Shown here one piece after another: positions 50,050-61,478 of a stretch of 64,000 bases of DNA. This DNA is from Isochrysis galbana (Eukaryota; Haptophyta; Isochrysidales; Isochrysidaceae). A model generated the notes under the pieces. The model saw only the letters and a list, made by a program, of their open reading frames with translations. It searched no databases and was not told the DNA's origin. The translations under genes and the position numbers were made by a program. Location: the NCBI GenBank assembly GCA_018136815.1, contig CM030939.1:4705419-4769418 (forward strand). The letters run 5' to 3'. Position 1 is the first letter of the stretch; every line of letters starts with the position of its first letter.

Positions 50050-51600
50050 CGAAAAATTAGTTTATACTTGGTTGCGATGGCAACTAACTTTATAGTTAGA
50101 CGAGTGGAGCGCGCCAGCGAGCCTCTCCTCTCCTTCGGGCCCCCCGCCGAGGGCGGCCCCCCAACCCCCATGGACCTATCGCAGTCGAAGCGACCGCGTC
50201 CGCCGTCGGAGGCCGAGCAGGTGTGTGCGACCCCGGTCGCACCCCGCGGCCCGTGGCCTCGGCCACACCCAGCAAGGCAGCCATGCTGGCCCCCCCATGG
50301 GGGGAGGCGGGGAGGCAGGCTACAGACCCCACCACACCTAGGCCTAGGCGGTAGAAATATGTAGTTTTTCTTGCCCAAATATGTAGTAAAATTATGTCGA
50401 AATATGTAGGAAATCCGCCCAAATATGTAGAAAATATGTAGTGAAAGAATGTGCGGTGCGAAGCGTCTCTCTGCCTCGAAAAAGTCGAATGTACCCACCC
50501 GCCTGTTGTATTCAGGCCTCCTGGCATGAATATTTCGGCATGGGTACGTGCCTTCGTCGTTATATATCGTCTTCTATGTTCGTCTTGGTCACTCAAGGCG
50601 TGCAGATTCAGATTCTCCCTGGGCTCAAATCCTGGTCCGCCGATTTTCGTCTCGAAATTCGAAGATTTTAGTTTTATTTTTACCGTTACGGTAATTGTCC
50701 ACGCGTTTTCAGGTAAGAAATGCAGGTAACAGAATTGGGCACCCTCTCTGCATTCCCTCCCCCCCCCCCCCTCTCTGCATTCCCTCCCTCCCCTTCTGCA
50801 GTTTCCCCTCCCCTCTGCAGTTCCCCCCCCCCTTGCAATTCTCACCCCCTCTGCAGTCTTCCCCCTCCCCTCTCTCCCTCTCCCCTCTCCCTCTCCATTC
50901 CCTGTTTTCCCGGGTCAAGCCGGGAAAAAGACGTGAATGTGAGGGAGGATTGGGTCAGAGTTGTGATTCGTGATTCCCCCCCTCCGCGGTTCCCCCCCCC
51001 TTCCGCAGCTCTCCTTCCTCCCCTCTCTCCATTCCCTGATTTTCCCGGGCCAGACCGGGAAATATACGTGAATGTGAGGGAGGATTGGGTCAGTGTTGGG
51101 ATCCCAACCCCCTCGCTCGGCAGTTTCGCTCCCCCCCCCTCCGCTCCTCCCCTTCCCCTCCGCTGTTCCCCCCCCCCGCCGTTCCCTTCCCCCCCCTCCG
51201 CGCGGTTCCCCCCCTCCGCGCGCCGAGACGGCGGTCCTCCGCCGGAGCAGCGCGGCCCTTACCAGGGCGAGAGGGGCTTCTGCCATAAGGCATGCCCAGT
51301 GGACGAGTGGCCGCATGCGAACCTGACTTTGGTTGGGTGGTACTAGCATGCATCTTGCTGTCCCCCATGGATGGGGGGGACCAGCGACCAGCATGGCTGC
51401 CATGCTGCCATGTGTGGTGTGGCCGGGGCCACGGGCCGTGTGGCGCGACCGGGGTCGCACGCACCTGCTCGGCCTCAGCGGGCGGACGCGGCCGCTTCAA
51501 CAGCGGCTGCTCCGTGGGGGCTAGGGCTAGGGGCCCGAAGGAGAAGGAGGGGGGCGTCGGCGCGCTCCATGGCAACTGACTATAAAGTTAGTTGGAAAAT
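50050..51600. mobile_element. Foldback-type element with long inverted arms
   Basis: The left arm (about 50050-50320) and right arm (about 51340-51600) are inverted copies. Shared blocks in order are AACTAACTTTATAGT, GGAGCGCGCC, CTCCTTCGGGCCCC, GCCGAGCAGGTG, GCGACCCCGGTCGC and GGCAGCCATGCTGG. The interior (about 1 kb) has five AAATATGTAG units at 50355-50447 and a duplicated CGTGAATGTGAGGGAGG block at about 50932 and about 51068. It has CT-rich DNA but no transposase. The outer head TTTATACTTGGTTGCG links it to the repeat at 6141. Confidence 0.75.
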
Positions 51601-52104
51601 TTTTCAAATGTAAAATGAAGCAGGTAGTACGTACTACGTACGCTACTAGTGATATTCATTGCGTGGGTGCTTCTTTCGACTAGCGATCACTCTCCCACCA
51701 CACACATCTACCAGAATGTCGCACTGACATGAAGAATCCTTGCCAGTCTTTCATCGTGTCGCTCACGACTTCTTGCGGTTGACCTTGCGCGTCCGGTGCA
51801 GAGAGTGCAAACGATGTACTACCTTTCGTGACTATCGAGTGTTCAGTACACGTGACTGCGTGCAACACCAAGAGCATCATGTAATCCGCATGCAAGCCAA
51901 TGTGCGCGAGTAATTGGGAGACTGCGATCGCCGATTCAGAATATGCACCCTCGTGATGAAATGGAAGGTTGGCCCGACCGCTCCTTGGCTGCTCTTGATA
52001 TGGCAGGACTTGCAGTTCGGAGTGGGAGTCTGCGATGCCAGTCGGCCTCAAAGAACGTGATCACGAAGAGGTTCACGGTGATGAAAAGGGTAGCTCGATC
52101 TCAA
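51601..52104. other. Intergenic / 3' flank of the Rpn11 gene
   Basis: A minus-strand open frame at 51680-52051 lacks an ATG and any recognisable feature. Otherwise nothing. Confidence 0.5.
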
Positions 52105-53785
<1,681 letters not shown>

Positions 53786-54116
53786 CTCGCTCCCTCTCTC
53801 TCTCCCCCGTCTCGCTCTCCGCCTCCGAGAGACAGAGAGAGAGGGAAAAGGAGAGAGAGAGAGAGCGCCGACTCGCGCGCGCCGTCTGGAGGCGTGAAGA
53901 GCCCACGAGGTAAGGGGCGAGAGAGAGAAGAGAGAGCGCAGGAGAGTGGAAGAAGGAGACGACGAGAAGACCGAAAGCTCGCCGGTCAAACTAGTGTGTG
54001 CCCCAGGAGGACGATAGCGGACCAAATATGGAGACAAGTCGACAGATGAATAGGGAGTAGGTAGCTATTTTGGGGGATACGAGGCGGGTGTGTGCGAGAA
54101 GGGCGGGAGGTGTTCT
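53786..54116. other. Rpn11 5' flank: GA tract and host repeat
   Basis: A GA-rich tract at 53800-53960 (CT-rich in the sense direction) lies just above the start codon. The stretch GTAGCTATTTTGGGGGATAC followed by GAGGCGGGTG (54061-54090) is a copy of sequence at about 57807-57840 on the far side of the copia insertion. Confidence 0.65.
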
Positions 54117-54121
54117 ATTGT

Positions 54122-54300
54122 TGTTCGAATAGAGCGCGTGGGACCGCCGTGGGCAGGCCCATACCGAGTAGCGAGACGAGGGCTAGATGTAGCATGGTCT
54201 TAGCGACGCAAGGAGGGGGACGAGATCGGAGGACACACAATTAAGCGTACACCAAGGCACATGGGGACTATGAGCCCCTTCTACTACAAAACTCCAGACA
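54122..54300 (-). repeat. 3' LTR of the copia-type element
   Basis: 179 bp, TG...CA ends, identical by eye to 57590-57768. Adjacent to the polypurine tract at 54301-54310 and to ATTGT on the outside. Confidence 0.95.
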
Positions 54301-54387
54301 CTCCCCCACAGCATGACACTGATGCTGCCTTAAAGACGAGGAAGGACGGACTCAGTCCGAAGACTGGAAGGGCTAACATCATATGCA

Positions 54388-55731
54388 TCAATCAGAATTG
54401 AGAAGTGTAGCCCGGTGACGATAGAAGGTTGTCTTATCGAGACATTTGGTGAAGATATCCGCTGTCATTTGTCCAGTACCAATCCAAATAGGAACTGATA
54501 TCTTGTGGAGATATTGTTCTCGAGCGTACAGTAGCCAACGCTCATAATGGCGATTGCGAGCGGTAACTCCAGGATTCTTAATCGAGTCACGAGCAGCGGA
54601 ATTGTCAGTATGAATGCCAATAGGTAGCGATCGAGGAAGATCAACGAACTCGAACAGATGTAACATAAAGCGTAGATCCCGGGCCGCTAAAGCATATATG
54701 GCGGTCTCGGCCTCAGCAGAGGACTCCGCAACGATAGTCAGCTTCCTTGAACGAAATGAGATGGCCGCTCCCCCATACATAAGAGCGTAGCCTGCAAATG
54801 GTTTAGGCATGGATCCCCATGAAGAATCAGCGTAGATGTCGAGCTTATCAACAGATCCATCATAGGTTAACCCGAGGTGACGGGAGTGGTGCAAATAGCA
54901 CAAGACGCCTAAGGCAGCCTCATAGCAATCCGGAGATGGGTCGTGCATAAATTGACATAGGAACGAAACATAGAAAGCAACATCCGGCCGCGTAATGGTG
55001 ATCCATAGAAGTGAGCCGATGAGCTTGAGATACGACTTATTTCGCATTTGTGAACGTTCGAGGTCACTTGAGGCGACACCTAGCTTGTGAAAGTGGTCAA
55101 TCTTGGAAGCACAGACGGGGACTCCAAAGTCCTTAGAACAAGACTTACTCAAGAATTCAGTGTGTACATCCTCAATATAACGTGTTTGACGTAGCAACAT
55201 GGTTCGTTTGTCGCGATCTCGAGTGATTTCGTAGCCCAGAAATCGAGTTGGCTCACCAACGATGCTAATGTTAAACCGCTTCGCGTAATCGGCTAGAAAT
55301 TCGTCGACAACGGCACGACTACCACGAGGGTATCTAACGAGCATGTTATCAACATAAATAGCAAGATAGACCGTTGGTCCATCAGCGTACCTTTTCCGAA
55401 AGAAGTTGGGCTCGCAAGACGATTGCTCAAAGCCTATGGAGACGAGAGTGTTCGTATTGGTGGTCATATACTGATAGCCGGCCTGTCGAGTCCCTTCAAG
55501 TGGCGCTAACAGCAAACAGGCAGCGTACTGAGGGTCCTCAAAGCCTTTTGGCTGCTGAACGTATAGCGGATTATCGTCGTTATCGGCTGATGAGAACGCT
55601 TTAACTGTGTCAACCTCAAGCAAGTCATCATCGGCAGTATTGGCAGCGGCCAAAAATAGTCGAGTACTCTCATGTCGCAGAGTTCCCCTCGCCATAGTAG
55701 TCTCCACAGGCGGGCTGTCAGATGTCATCAT
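54388..55731 (-). pseudogene. Copia-type reverse transcriptase/RNase H with mutated active site
   Basis: From MMTSDSPPVETTMARG (55731) to a stop at 54388. RT blocks: LLEVDTVKAFSSADNDDNPL, YVQQPKGFEDPQYAA, FEQSSCEPNFFRKRYADGP and LAIYVDNMLVRYPRG. The active-site YVDD is YVDN, so a metal-binding Asp is lost; the VDVKTAF first-Asp motif reads VDTVKAF. Then come FLGYEITRDRDKRTMLLRQT and LKLIGSLLWITITRPDVAFY. RNase H: LDIYADSSWGSMPKPFAGYA, AESSAEAETAIYALAARDLR, IHTDNSAARDSIKNP and MTADIFTKCLDK. The reading frame is open, but no integrase is found upstream, so the element cannot supply its own enzymes. Confidence 0.85.
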
Positions 55732-55734
55732 CTG

Positions 55735-55985
55735 GCGGCGCGGGCGGCGCGGGCGGGAGCGGCCTTGACCTTTCTTCGTCCCCACCGAAAAAAAAAAGGG
55801 CCTTGACCTTTCTTCACGGCTGGGCGAGCGCGGCCGCGGCGGCGTAGAGCGCGCTCGAGAGCAAGCCGCTCGCGAGCAAGCCGCTCGCGAGCAAGCCGCT
55901 CGCGAGCAGCGTCGACGGGCGCACATGCGCGCCCTTGGGCGCCCTTGGGCGCCCTTGGGCGCCCTTGCGCGCGGCGCTCCTCTCG
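55735..55985. repeat. Short tandem repeats inside the copia-type element
   Basis: Three units of CTCGCGAGCAAGCCG (about 55866-55912) and about five units of GCGCCCTTGG (about 55928-55975) stand here. There are also paired CCTTGACCTTTCTTC copies (about 55766 and about 55801). Confidence 0.85.
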
Positions 55986-56042
55986 ACGCACAAGAGGCGC
56001 GCGCGCGCCGATTGCTTCCTCGAAGACTGGAGGCACGACGCT

Positions 56043-56420
56043 CTACCGGGCGCGCTCGATGTTGAGAGAGGCGGCCCTTGTCACCCGCTCGGAGGGTCGG
56101 TCGTGCAAGAGGAGCAGCTCCACGCACCGCTTGCGCTCGTCGAAATACTCGGTGTTGGAGCACGCGACGACGAGTGCCGCGTGCTGCGGCCAGATCCAGT
56201 CCAAGGCGGCGCGATAGCTGCGCGTGTAGGCCGATTGGCCCTCTAGCAGCAGCGCGAGGCACTCGGGCACTGCGAGTCGGCACGCGGCGAGGATCGCCGA
56301 GTTGACCCCGCCCGCCGAGACGCATCCGCTCTCGAGCAGCTTGGAGATGCACCTCGGAGGGTGCGCTCGCCCGTCGCGGCGGTGAGCCTCGACCACGCGC
56401 TCGAGCGTCCGATCGTTAAT
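56043..56420 (-). pseudogene. Captured ankyrin-repeat-like gene fragment
   Basis: The minus strand reads SKLLESGCVSAGGVNSAILA, ACRLAVPECLALLLEGQSAY, HAALVVACSNTEYFDE and RKRCVELLLLHDRPSERVTR. The spacing of 'A-A-x..LxLLL' is typical of ankyrin helices. It lies between the transposon fragment and the pol region of the copia element and ends at a stop (56043). It is most simply a transduced host gene piece. The assignment is by pattern only. Confidence 0.5.
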
Positions 56421-56665
56421 GTGGGCCTTAGGGAAAAAAGTTTCTATGCGCACGCACGGCGCCCTCGCGAGGGGGAAGTCGATGCGCATACGCACGGCGT
56501 GCTCAATGATTGCAAGTAATCACATGTGCTGCGTAAACGAAACATCTCGTATACGGCGACTTTATTTTAAAAAAAGTTTCTATACACAGCCTTGTTTTGT
56601 ACCAATATTGTTCATAACTTAAAAGAAAACAGATTGTGGTCCTCTTTTGACGGAACGCGACTTCC
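56405..56665 (-). mobile_element. End fragment of the IS5-like transposon nested in the copia-type element
   Basis: Reverse-complement match to about 38314-38610. It has the inverted-repeat end (GTCCTCTTTTGACGGAACGC then GACTT at 56640-56667), the TTGTTTTGTACCA and ATCTCGTATACGGCGACTT blocks, and the subterminal unit up to GTGGGCCTTAGGG. Only one end is found, and no transposase. Confidence 0.85.
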
Positions 56666-57589
56666 CGGGGTGCCGTCGAACGGGGCACAGCGGTATCGCT
56701 TCGCATCGAAGTCCGGGCGAACATCGCGAGAATCACCCATCATTAACGCACACTCCCCCATCGTCCGGCGAGAGACGAACAAACAACGAAGGACCGAGAG
56801 GAGAGAGGCAAAACCGGCAAGGACGAAGCGGACGAAGCGACGGCGAGAGGCGGAGACTCCCGCGAGGACTCCCGCCAGCAAGGCCGTAGTTAGACAAGAT
56901 AAGAAGAAGCATAGAACGTCCCACAAGCTCGAGGTTGTCCTGGCAGAGGCAGAGACTGCCAGAGAAGGTGAGAATTCCCAAGGACGGCGGGATCGGCGGG
57001 CGAGGTCGCGGGCGAGCCACCAACCCTCGAGGGTCCAAAGAGGAGCAAGGACCATCGCAGAGGGGACGGGGGCGCGCTGGGCCGGCGAGTGGCGGCGAGA
57101 ATTTTGAAGATGAAGATGCCCTTGATAGTGGTTAGCATGAACAGAGAATGCGAGAACACACTTATCCTCAGCGCGGGTGAAATCGGTCTTGGCATTGGGA
57201 GGCGGTAGGGCCCGGGGGCCCGGGTCACGACGAGCCCAAAGAGCACCCGCGCAGTGGGAGTCGCCGGCTGATCCCGCCATCGTGAGAACTTGTGGGACTT
57301 TGTCAAAAAAAGTCTGCTCGGCCAACTTCCCCCCTCCTTCAAACAAGGTAGAGGGTATCCCGAAGGTCGGCGCGAGTGGCGAGAACGGCGCGGGGCCGGC
57401 GAGGGGGGCGAGACGGGCCTCAGAGGCCCCGAGAGACGAGAGACGAGCCCATCCAAAGGGATGGGGGAGGCCCAAACATTTGAGGGATGAGTGGTCGAGA
57501 GAAGCCCAAGGGGTAATTCGGGCATGTGGAGGTCGAGGACGGTCGAGATCGAGCGATGCGAGCGTTCGGATCGACTCGCGGGGGTACCA
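56666..57589 (-). other. 5' internal region of the copia-type element
   Basis: Between the 5' LTR and the nested transposon end there is no intact gag. Minus-strand frames with Leu/Ser/Arg-rich content run through it (for example 57475-56612), and none carries a zinc knuckle or integrase motif. Sequence such as HYQGHLHLQNSRRHSP hints at a worn gag start. Confidence 0.4.
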
Positions 57590-57768
57590 TGTTCGAATAG
57601 AGCGCGTGGGACCGCCGTGGGCAGGCCCATACCGAGTAGCGAGACGAGGGCTAGATGTAGCATGGTCTTAGCGACGCAAGGAGGGGGACGAGATCGGAGG
57701 ACACACAATTAAGCGTACACCAAGGCACATGGGGACTATGAGCCCCTTCTACTACAAAACTCCAGACA
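57590..57768 (-). repeat. 5' LTR of the copia-type element
   Basis: 179 bp, identical by eye to the other LTR and followed inside by the primer-binding-site-like TGGTACCCCC. Outside is ATTGT, then AGAACGAGCGCACCCTGTAG. Confidence 0.95.
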
Positions 57769-57773
57769 ATTGT

Positions 57774-57892
57774 AGAACGAGCGCACCCTGTAGCCTGCTG
57801 GGTAGGTAGTAGGCAGCTATTTTGGGGGATTCGAGGCGGGTGGGAGTTTTATTGTAGAACGAGCGCACCCTGTAGTCTGCGGCGACGACGCC
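57774..57892. repeat. Second copy of the host repeat that received the copia insertion
   Basis: AGAACGAGCGCACCCTGTAG stands at 57774 and again at about 57858. CAGCTATTTTGGGGGATTCG (about 57808) matches 54062-54082. The uninterrupted original was therefore a tandem pair just upstream of eIF3g. Confidence 0.8.
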
Positions 57893-59158
57893 ATGGCCGC
57901 AGAGCCCAAGAGGGGATGGGGCGACACCGCTGACGAGGAGGACTCGAACGAGCTGCCCTCCAGGTGGGGGACAGAGGGCGGGAACAGGAAGCACACCCGC
58001 ACATACGCTCGAGCACGCTCACTGTGGCCACAGCCGCGCGGAGAGCCTCCCCCCCTGCGCGGTTCTCAGCGAGTGGCCACTACAGCAACCTGACTCCCCC
58101 CTGTTCTCTCATTGCCCCCCCCTCCCGCGATCTTCCACTTCTATCCTCACAACCTCCTGTTGTCACGCACGTTCAGGTTCGAGACGGCGACGGACGTGAA
58201 TGGTGTCAAGACTATCACCACGTACCGCACGAACGACCTTGGCCAGAAGATCAAGACAGAGCGCACTGTTAAAGTGACCAAGACGACGGTCAAGATCCCT
58301 AAGGCAGTGCTCGCGCGCCGTAAGTGGGCCAAGTTTGGCAACGAGTCCCATAAGCCGGCTGGCTACCACGGGCGCGGCCACGCGAGTGAATGGGTCTCAC
58401 TTGATGTCCATGAGCAAATCCTCGACATGAAGCCCAAGCAAGTGATCGCGGAGGAACGCAACGAAGCGGCCGAGCGCGCCTTCGAAAAGATGAACGCGTC
58501 CGCATTCGAGGCGTGGCGGCCCAAGAATCGCGATACTTCTGTCAATGCGGCACGTGCCTGGGCCGAGTCACAGGGCATCTTGCCACGCGACACGGGCGAT
58601 GGGCCGGACACGCGCGGTGGAGGCGGCGGTGGCCTCGCCGCACTGGCAGCAGGGGGGCGGGGCTCGTACGTCCCACCGAGTTTGCGGAATGCCGATGGGA
58701 CCCGCAACGCGGAGATGGCACAGCGGGACGACTCGTGCACCGTACGTGTCTCGAACTTGTCGGAAGAGGTCAAGGATTCCGACTTGCGTGAGCTCTTCCG
58801 TCGGTTCGGCGCTATCCAGCGTGTTTACCTTGCCAAGGACAGAGAGACGCACCAGTCTCGCGGATTTGCCTTCATCAACTTTTACAACCGCGAGGACGCC
58901 GCGAGTGCCATTGCCAAGCTTGACGGCCATGGTTACGATCACTTGATCCTCTCAGTCACCTGGGCTAATCCGAGCAGCTCAGCACCAGCCTCTGCGCCGA
59001 GCCTGGGTTCGAGCGCTTTCCCTGCCCTCGGAGGTGGGGGTGGCAACCGTGCTCCCGACGGCCGGCCTCTGTTCCGCACGGGCGCCAGTGGCGATGCGCG
59101 TGTTGAAAGCAAGTACGACTCCCAGATCCACAACAGCTCGTTCGATCGCTTCCGTTGA
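57893..59158 (+). CDS. EIF3G: Translation initiation factor eIF3 subunit G, two exons
   Basis: Exons 57893-57963 and 58177-59158 join in frame (71 + 982 bases) to 350 residues. The donor is CCAG|GTGGGG and the acceptor GTTCAG|GTTCG. eIF3g is an RNA-binding eIF3 subunit needed for scanning. N-terminal part: MAAEPKRGWGDTADEEDSNE, then FETATDVNGVKTITTYRTND and ARRKWAKFGNESHKP, the conserved eIF3g N-domain. The C-terminal RRM (about residues 265-345) has CTVRVSNLSEEVKDSDLREL (RNP2) and SRGFAFINFYNREDAASAIA (RNP1), and the protein ends with SSFDRFR. The start is the first ATG, close behind the host tandem repeat and the copia insertion. Confidence 0.94.
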
Positions 59159-59624
59159 ATTTCTAGCTGATTCCGCCTGGAGCGCTTTTCGGGCCATCTC
59201 GGTGGGCCCATGTTAATGACGAGCTAGCGGACTGTGCGAGCTGTGTGCATCAGAGTACTACAGTGTGTGTGCAACAGCAGCACTCATTCCTGCGTTGCTG
59301 TGGTTTCTGGGCCACTTTCGTTATGGGGAGGAGCCAGGGATATACTCGTACTCGTTGTGCTGAGTTATCTCATTGGAGCAGGTTGGAGGTTGTACGTAGC
59401 TCATGGAAATGGTCCTAGATGGGAAACACAGAAGGGTTCTCCAAACACAATTAAAACAGCCTTTGCCTTTTGTTGAGACAATGTCAAAAACAGCCCAAAA
59501 CACGGGGGCTAAAAATATAGGTAGAGGAGCAGTAGTGTCGTGTTCATCCTAGATGAAGGCGGCTTGCCTTCATTTGGTCTCCTTTCCTTCAGGGTTTCTT
59601 CCCCTCCCTGTGGGGACTCTCACC
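59159..59624. other. Intergenic between convergent genes
   Basis: TCCTAGATGGGAAACACAG at about 59414 recalls the MITE end, but no partner was found. GTGTCG..TTCATCCTAGATGA at about 59536 recurs at about 60292. Confidence 0.5.
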
Positions 59625-60304
59625 CTACCATGAGCCCCCCGCGAGCACCCCCAAGGAGAGGCCCAGGAGCACCCCGTACGCGACGAGAACGGCGTCGCCT
59701 TGGCTCGGCATGAGGGCGCGCCCCGAGAGGGCCTGGTAGACGCCCACGCCGAGCACGGCGTAGCCCGTCCCCTTGTGCGCGACCCGCCACACGGCGCGGC
59801 GTGCGGTGCGGGCGCCGGGCGTGCCGCGCACGAGCGCGTTGAGCGGCTGCAGCAGGGCGAGGGCGAAGGCGACGATCCCGAGCGTGTGATGGGGGTGCGA
59901 GAAGTGGCGCCCTCGGGGCACCGACGCGACGGCGAGCGCGACGCCGGCGGCGGCCACCGCAAGGCCGCTTCCCTGAGAGATCGGGGGGGGGAGTGCGTTG
60001 TTGGGGTTTCCTCCCTTTTTGGGTGGGAGGGAGGGCCGATGGGGGGCGCGAGGAGGGAGAAACACACCTGCACCACGCGATGCACACGGAGCCAGCGGCC
60101 GCCGGTGAGCCGGGAGCGCCAAGCGAGCGAGAAAAAGGCGCCCGAGGGGAGGAGCACGCCCCACGCGACGGACATGAGCACACCGTGGGCGAGCAGCGGC
60201 AGGGGGGGCGGGGACGCGGAGGAAGAGGGCGAGGACGCGGGGGAGGAAGGGGGCGAGGGCGCGGAGATAGGGGGCGAGGACACGGGGGAGGTGTCGCATT
60301 CATC
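59625..60304 (-). CDS. Cytochrome b561-type membrane protein, two 3' exons (5' part missing)
   Basis: Exon 60304-60068 and exon 59972-59625 join in phase 0 (GTGCAG|GTGTGT ... ATCTCTCAG). After a Ser/Pro linker the exons read LAHGVLMSVAWGVLLPSGAF, RWLRVHRVVQ|GSGLAVAAAG, GRHFSHPHHTLGIVAFALAL, LQPLNALVRG, VWRVAHKGTGYAVLGVGVY and VAYGVLLGLSLGVLAGG. Four helices carry spaced His residues (LAHG, VHRV, HPHHT, AHKG) as in b561/DOMON-type ferric reductases that ligate two hemes. The first visible exon probably starts at an acceptor (CATCTAG, 60305). The upstream exons, perhaps a DOMON domain, are not found: retroelement leader-like DNA begins right there. Confidence 0.75.
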
Positions 60305-61478
60305 CTAGATGATGCGATTTCCAGGCTCTTGTTTCCAGGTCCTTCGCCGTGCGGCCACACGGTGAAGCTCAGGTACATCTAGGTTGGTAGGGTTCGTCCC
60401 TAGCGATCTAGAATTCGAGTTCTCGTTTCGTTCCTTCTAGCCTGTTTGTCAGGTCTAGATTCCAGGTTTCCTCCTTTCGGGTAATCTTTACCTAAAGGAG
60501 CCAGGTCGCCTGTCACTCGCTGCGCGCTTGTCTCAGGCTCTCGAGTTACCTTGTGAAGGCTTGTTTAGCTTCTTGCAAGGCTTGTTGTTTCTTGTTGGGT
60601 TCCGGTTCTTTCTTGGGACCTGCTGACTTTCGTTGTTGTCCAGGCCTGTTCTTCGTAGGTTCTGCTTGGCCTGGTTAGGGTTTCGTTGAATCCCCGCGTT
60701 CGGCGTTTGGCGTTGGCGTTCGGAAATTTCCTCTCACATCCCCTAGGTCCGCTACCCTTGGCTTGTAGGTCCTTGCTTCTTTCTTCTCGGTCAAGGTTTT
60801 GGCGAGCGAGTCGGTTGCTCTATCCGCTCGAGATTTGAGGTTTAATTTGCTATCTCCCCTTGGAGACCGGTGTAGGTTCGCTTCCTAGGTGAGGGAATCT
60901 TTCCCCTTGATGCAAGCTACATGCAAGCCTTGGCCCCTTTGGTGTTTCTTCCCCTTGGTTGCTACTCAGGGTTGTTCGTTAGAAGCGTCTAGAAGGTTCA
61001 CGCTCAACGGCAAGATTTCCTCTGTCGTGAAGATATCTCGTTGCGATCTGTATCCAAAGTGATCGCCGTGGTCGCGCGACAGGACGCTCCCCTTCGGACT
61101 CTCCGCTACGTGGGAAGTTACAACGGAGACACGCTCCGGCCGTCGCTGCGGAGTCTCTCTCTCTCTCGCTCTCTCTCTCCGTCTCTCGCGACGTGTTTGA
61201 GTTATCGGTGATTTGGGGTCGCGGTTGCTTGATAATTTGCTTGGTTTGGGTGAATGATTCCGGTGTGTTCGTGAGTCGGTGTATCCTGTTGTTCTCAGCT
61301 CCGTTGCCCGTCGTTGTTCGCTGCGTCGCTGCACTCAAGCAGCCTAGGCTCCCTCCCTGAGGGAAGAGTTCTTTGTAGGTCTAACAATCTCTTACAACCC
61401 ATCACACTAGGGCCGCTAGGAGCGCCTCGCCGCCCCACAGCCCTTCGTTCGCCGTTCGTTCCCCGTCCAGACACCCAA
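60305..61478 (+). other. Leader/LTR-like region of the second gypsy-type element
   Basis: T/G-rich, gene-free sequence with many CTAGGT/TTCTTGT motifs runs up to the ORF at 61479. The near edge could include remains of an upstream b561 exon (minus, MYLSFTVWPHGEG from 60378). The other LTR lies outside the window, so its limits cannot be fixed. A (CT)n run lies at about 61150-61185. Confidence 0.45.

Larger units (their letters stand above)
54122..57768 (-). mobile_element. Complete copia-type LTR retrotransposon, recent but pol-defective
   Basis: The two 179-bp LTRs, 54122-54300 and 57590-57768, look identical base for base and start TGTTCG and end AGACA (TG...CA). ATTGT flanks both sides (54117-54121, 57769-57773), a 5-bp target duplication. 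Next to the 5' LTR, minus strand, is TGGTACCCCCGCGAGTCGA, a primer-binding-site-like TGG start. Next to the 3' LTR is a G-rich polypurine tract (CTCCCCCACA on the plus strand, 54301-54310). The interior carries RT/RNase H only, plus captured sequence. Confidence 0.92.

Noticed and set aside
50709-51346. Pro/Ser-rich ORFs inside the foldback element
   Set aside because: Low-complexity C/T-rich DNA gives open frames on both strands. No domain or start context.
56612-57708. Long minus-strand frames in the 5' region of the copia element as a host gene
   Set aside because: They lie wholly between the LTR and the nested transposon end and overlap in several frames without a domain.
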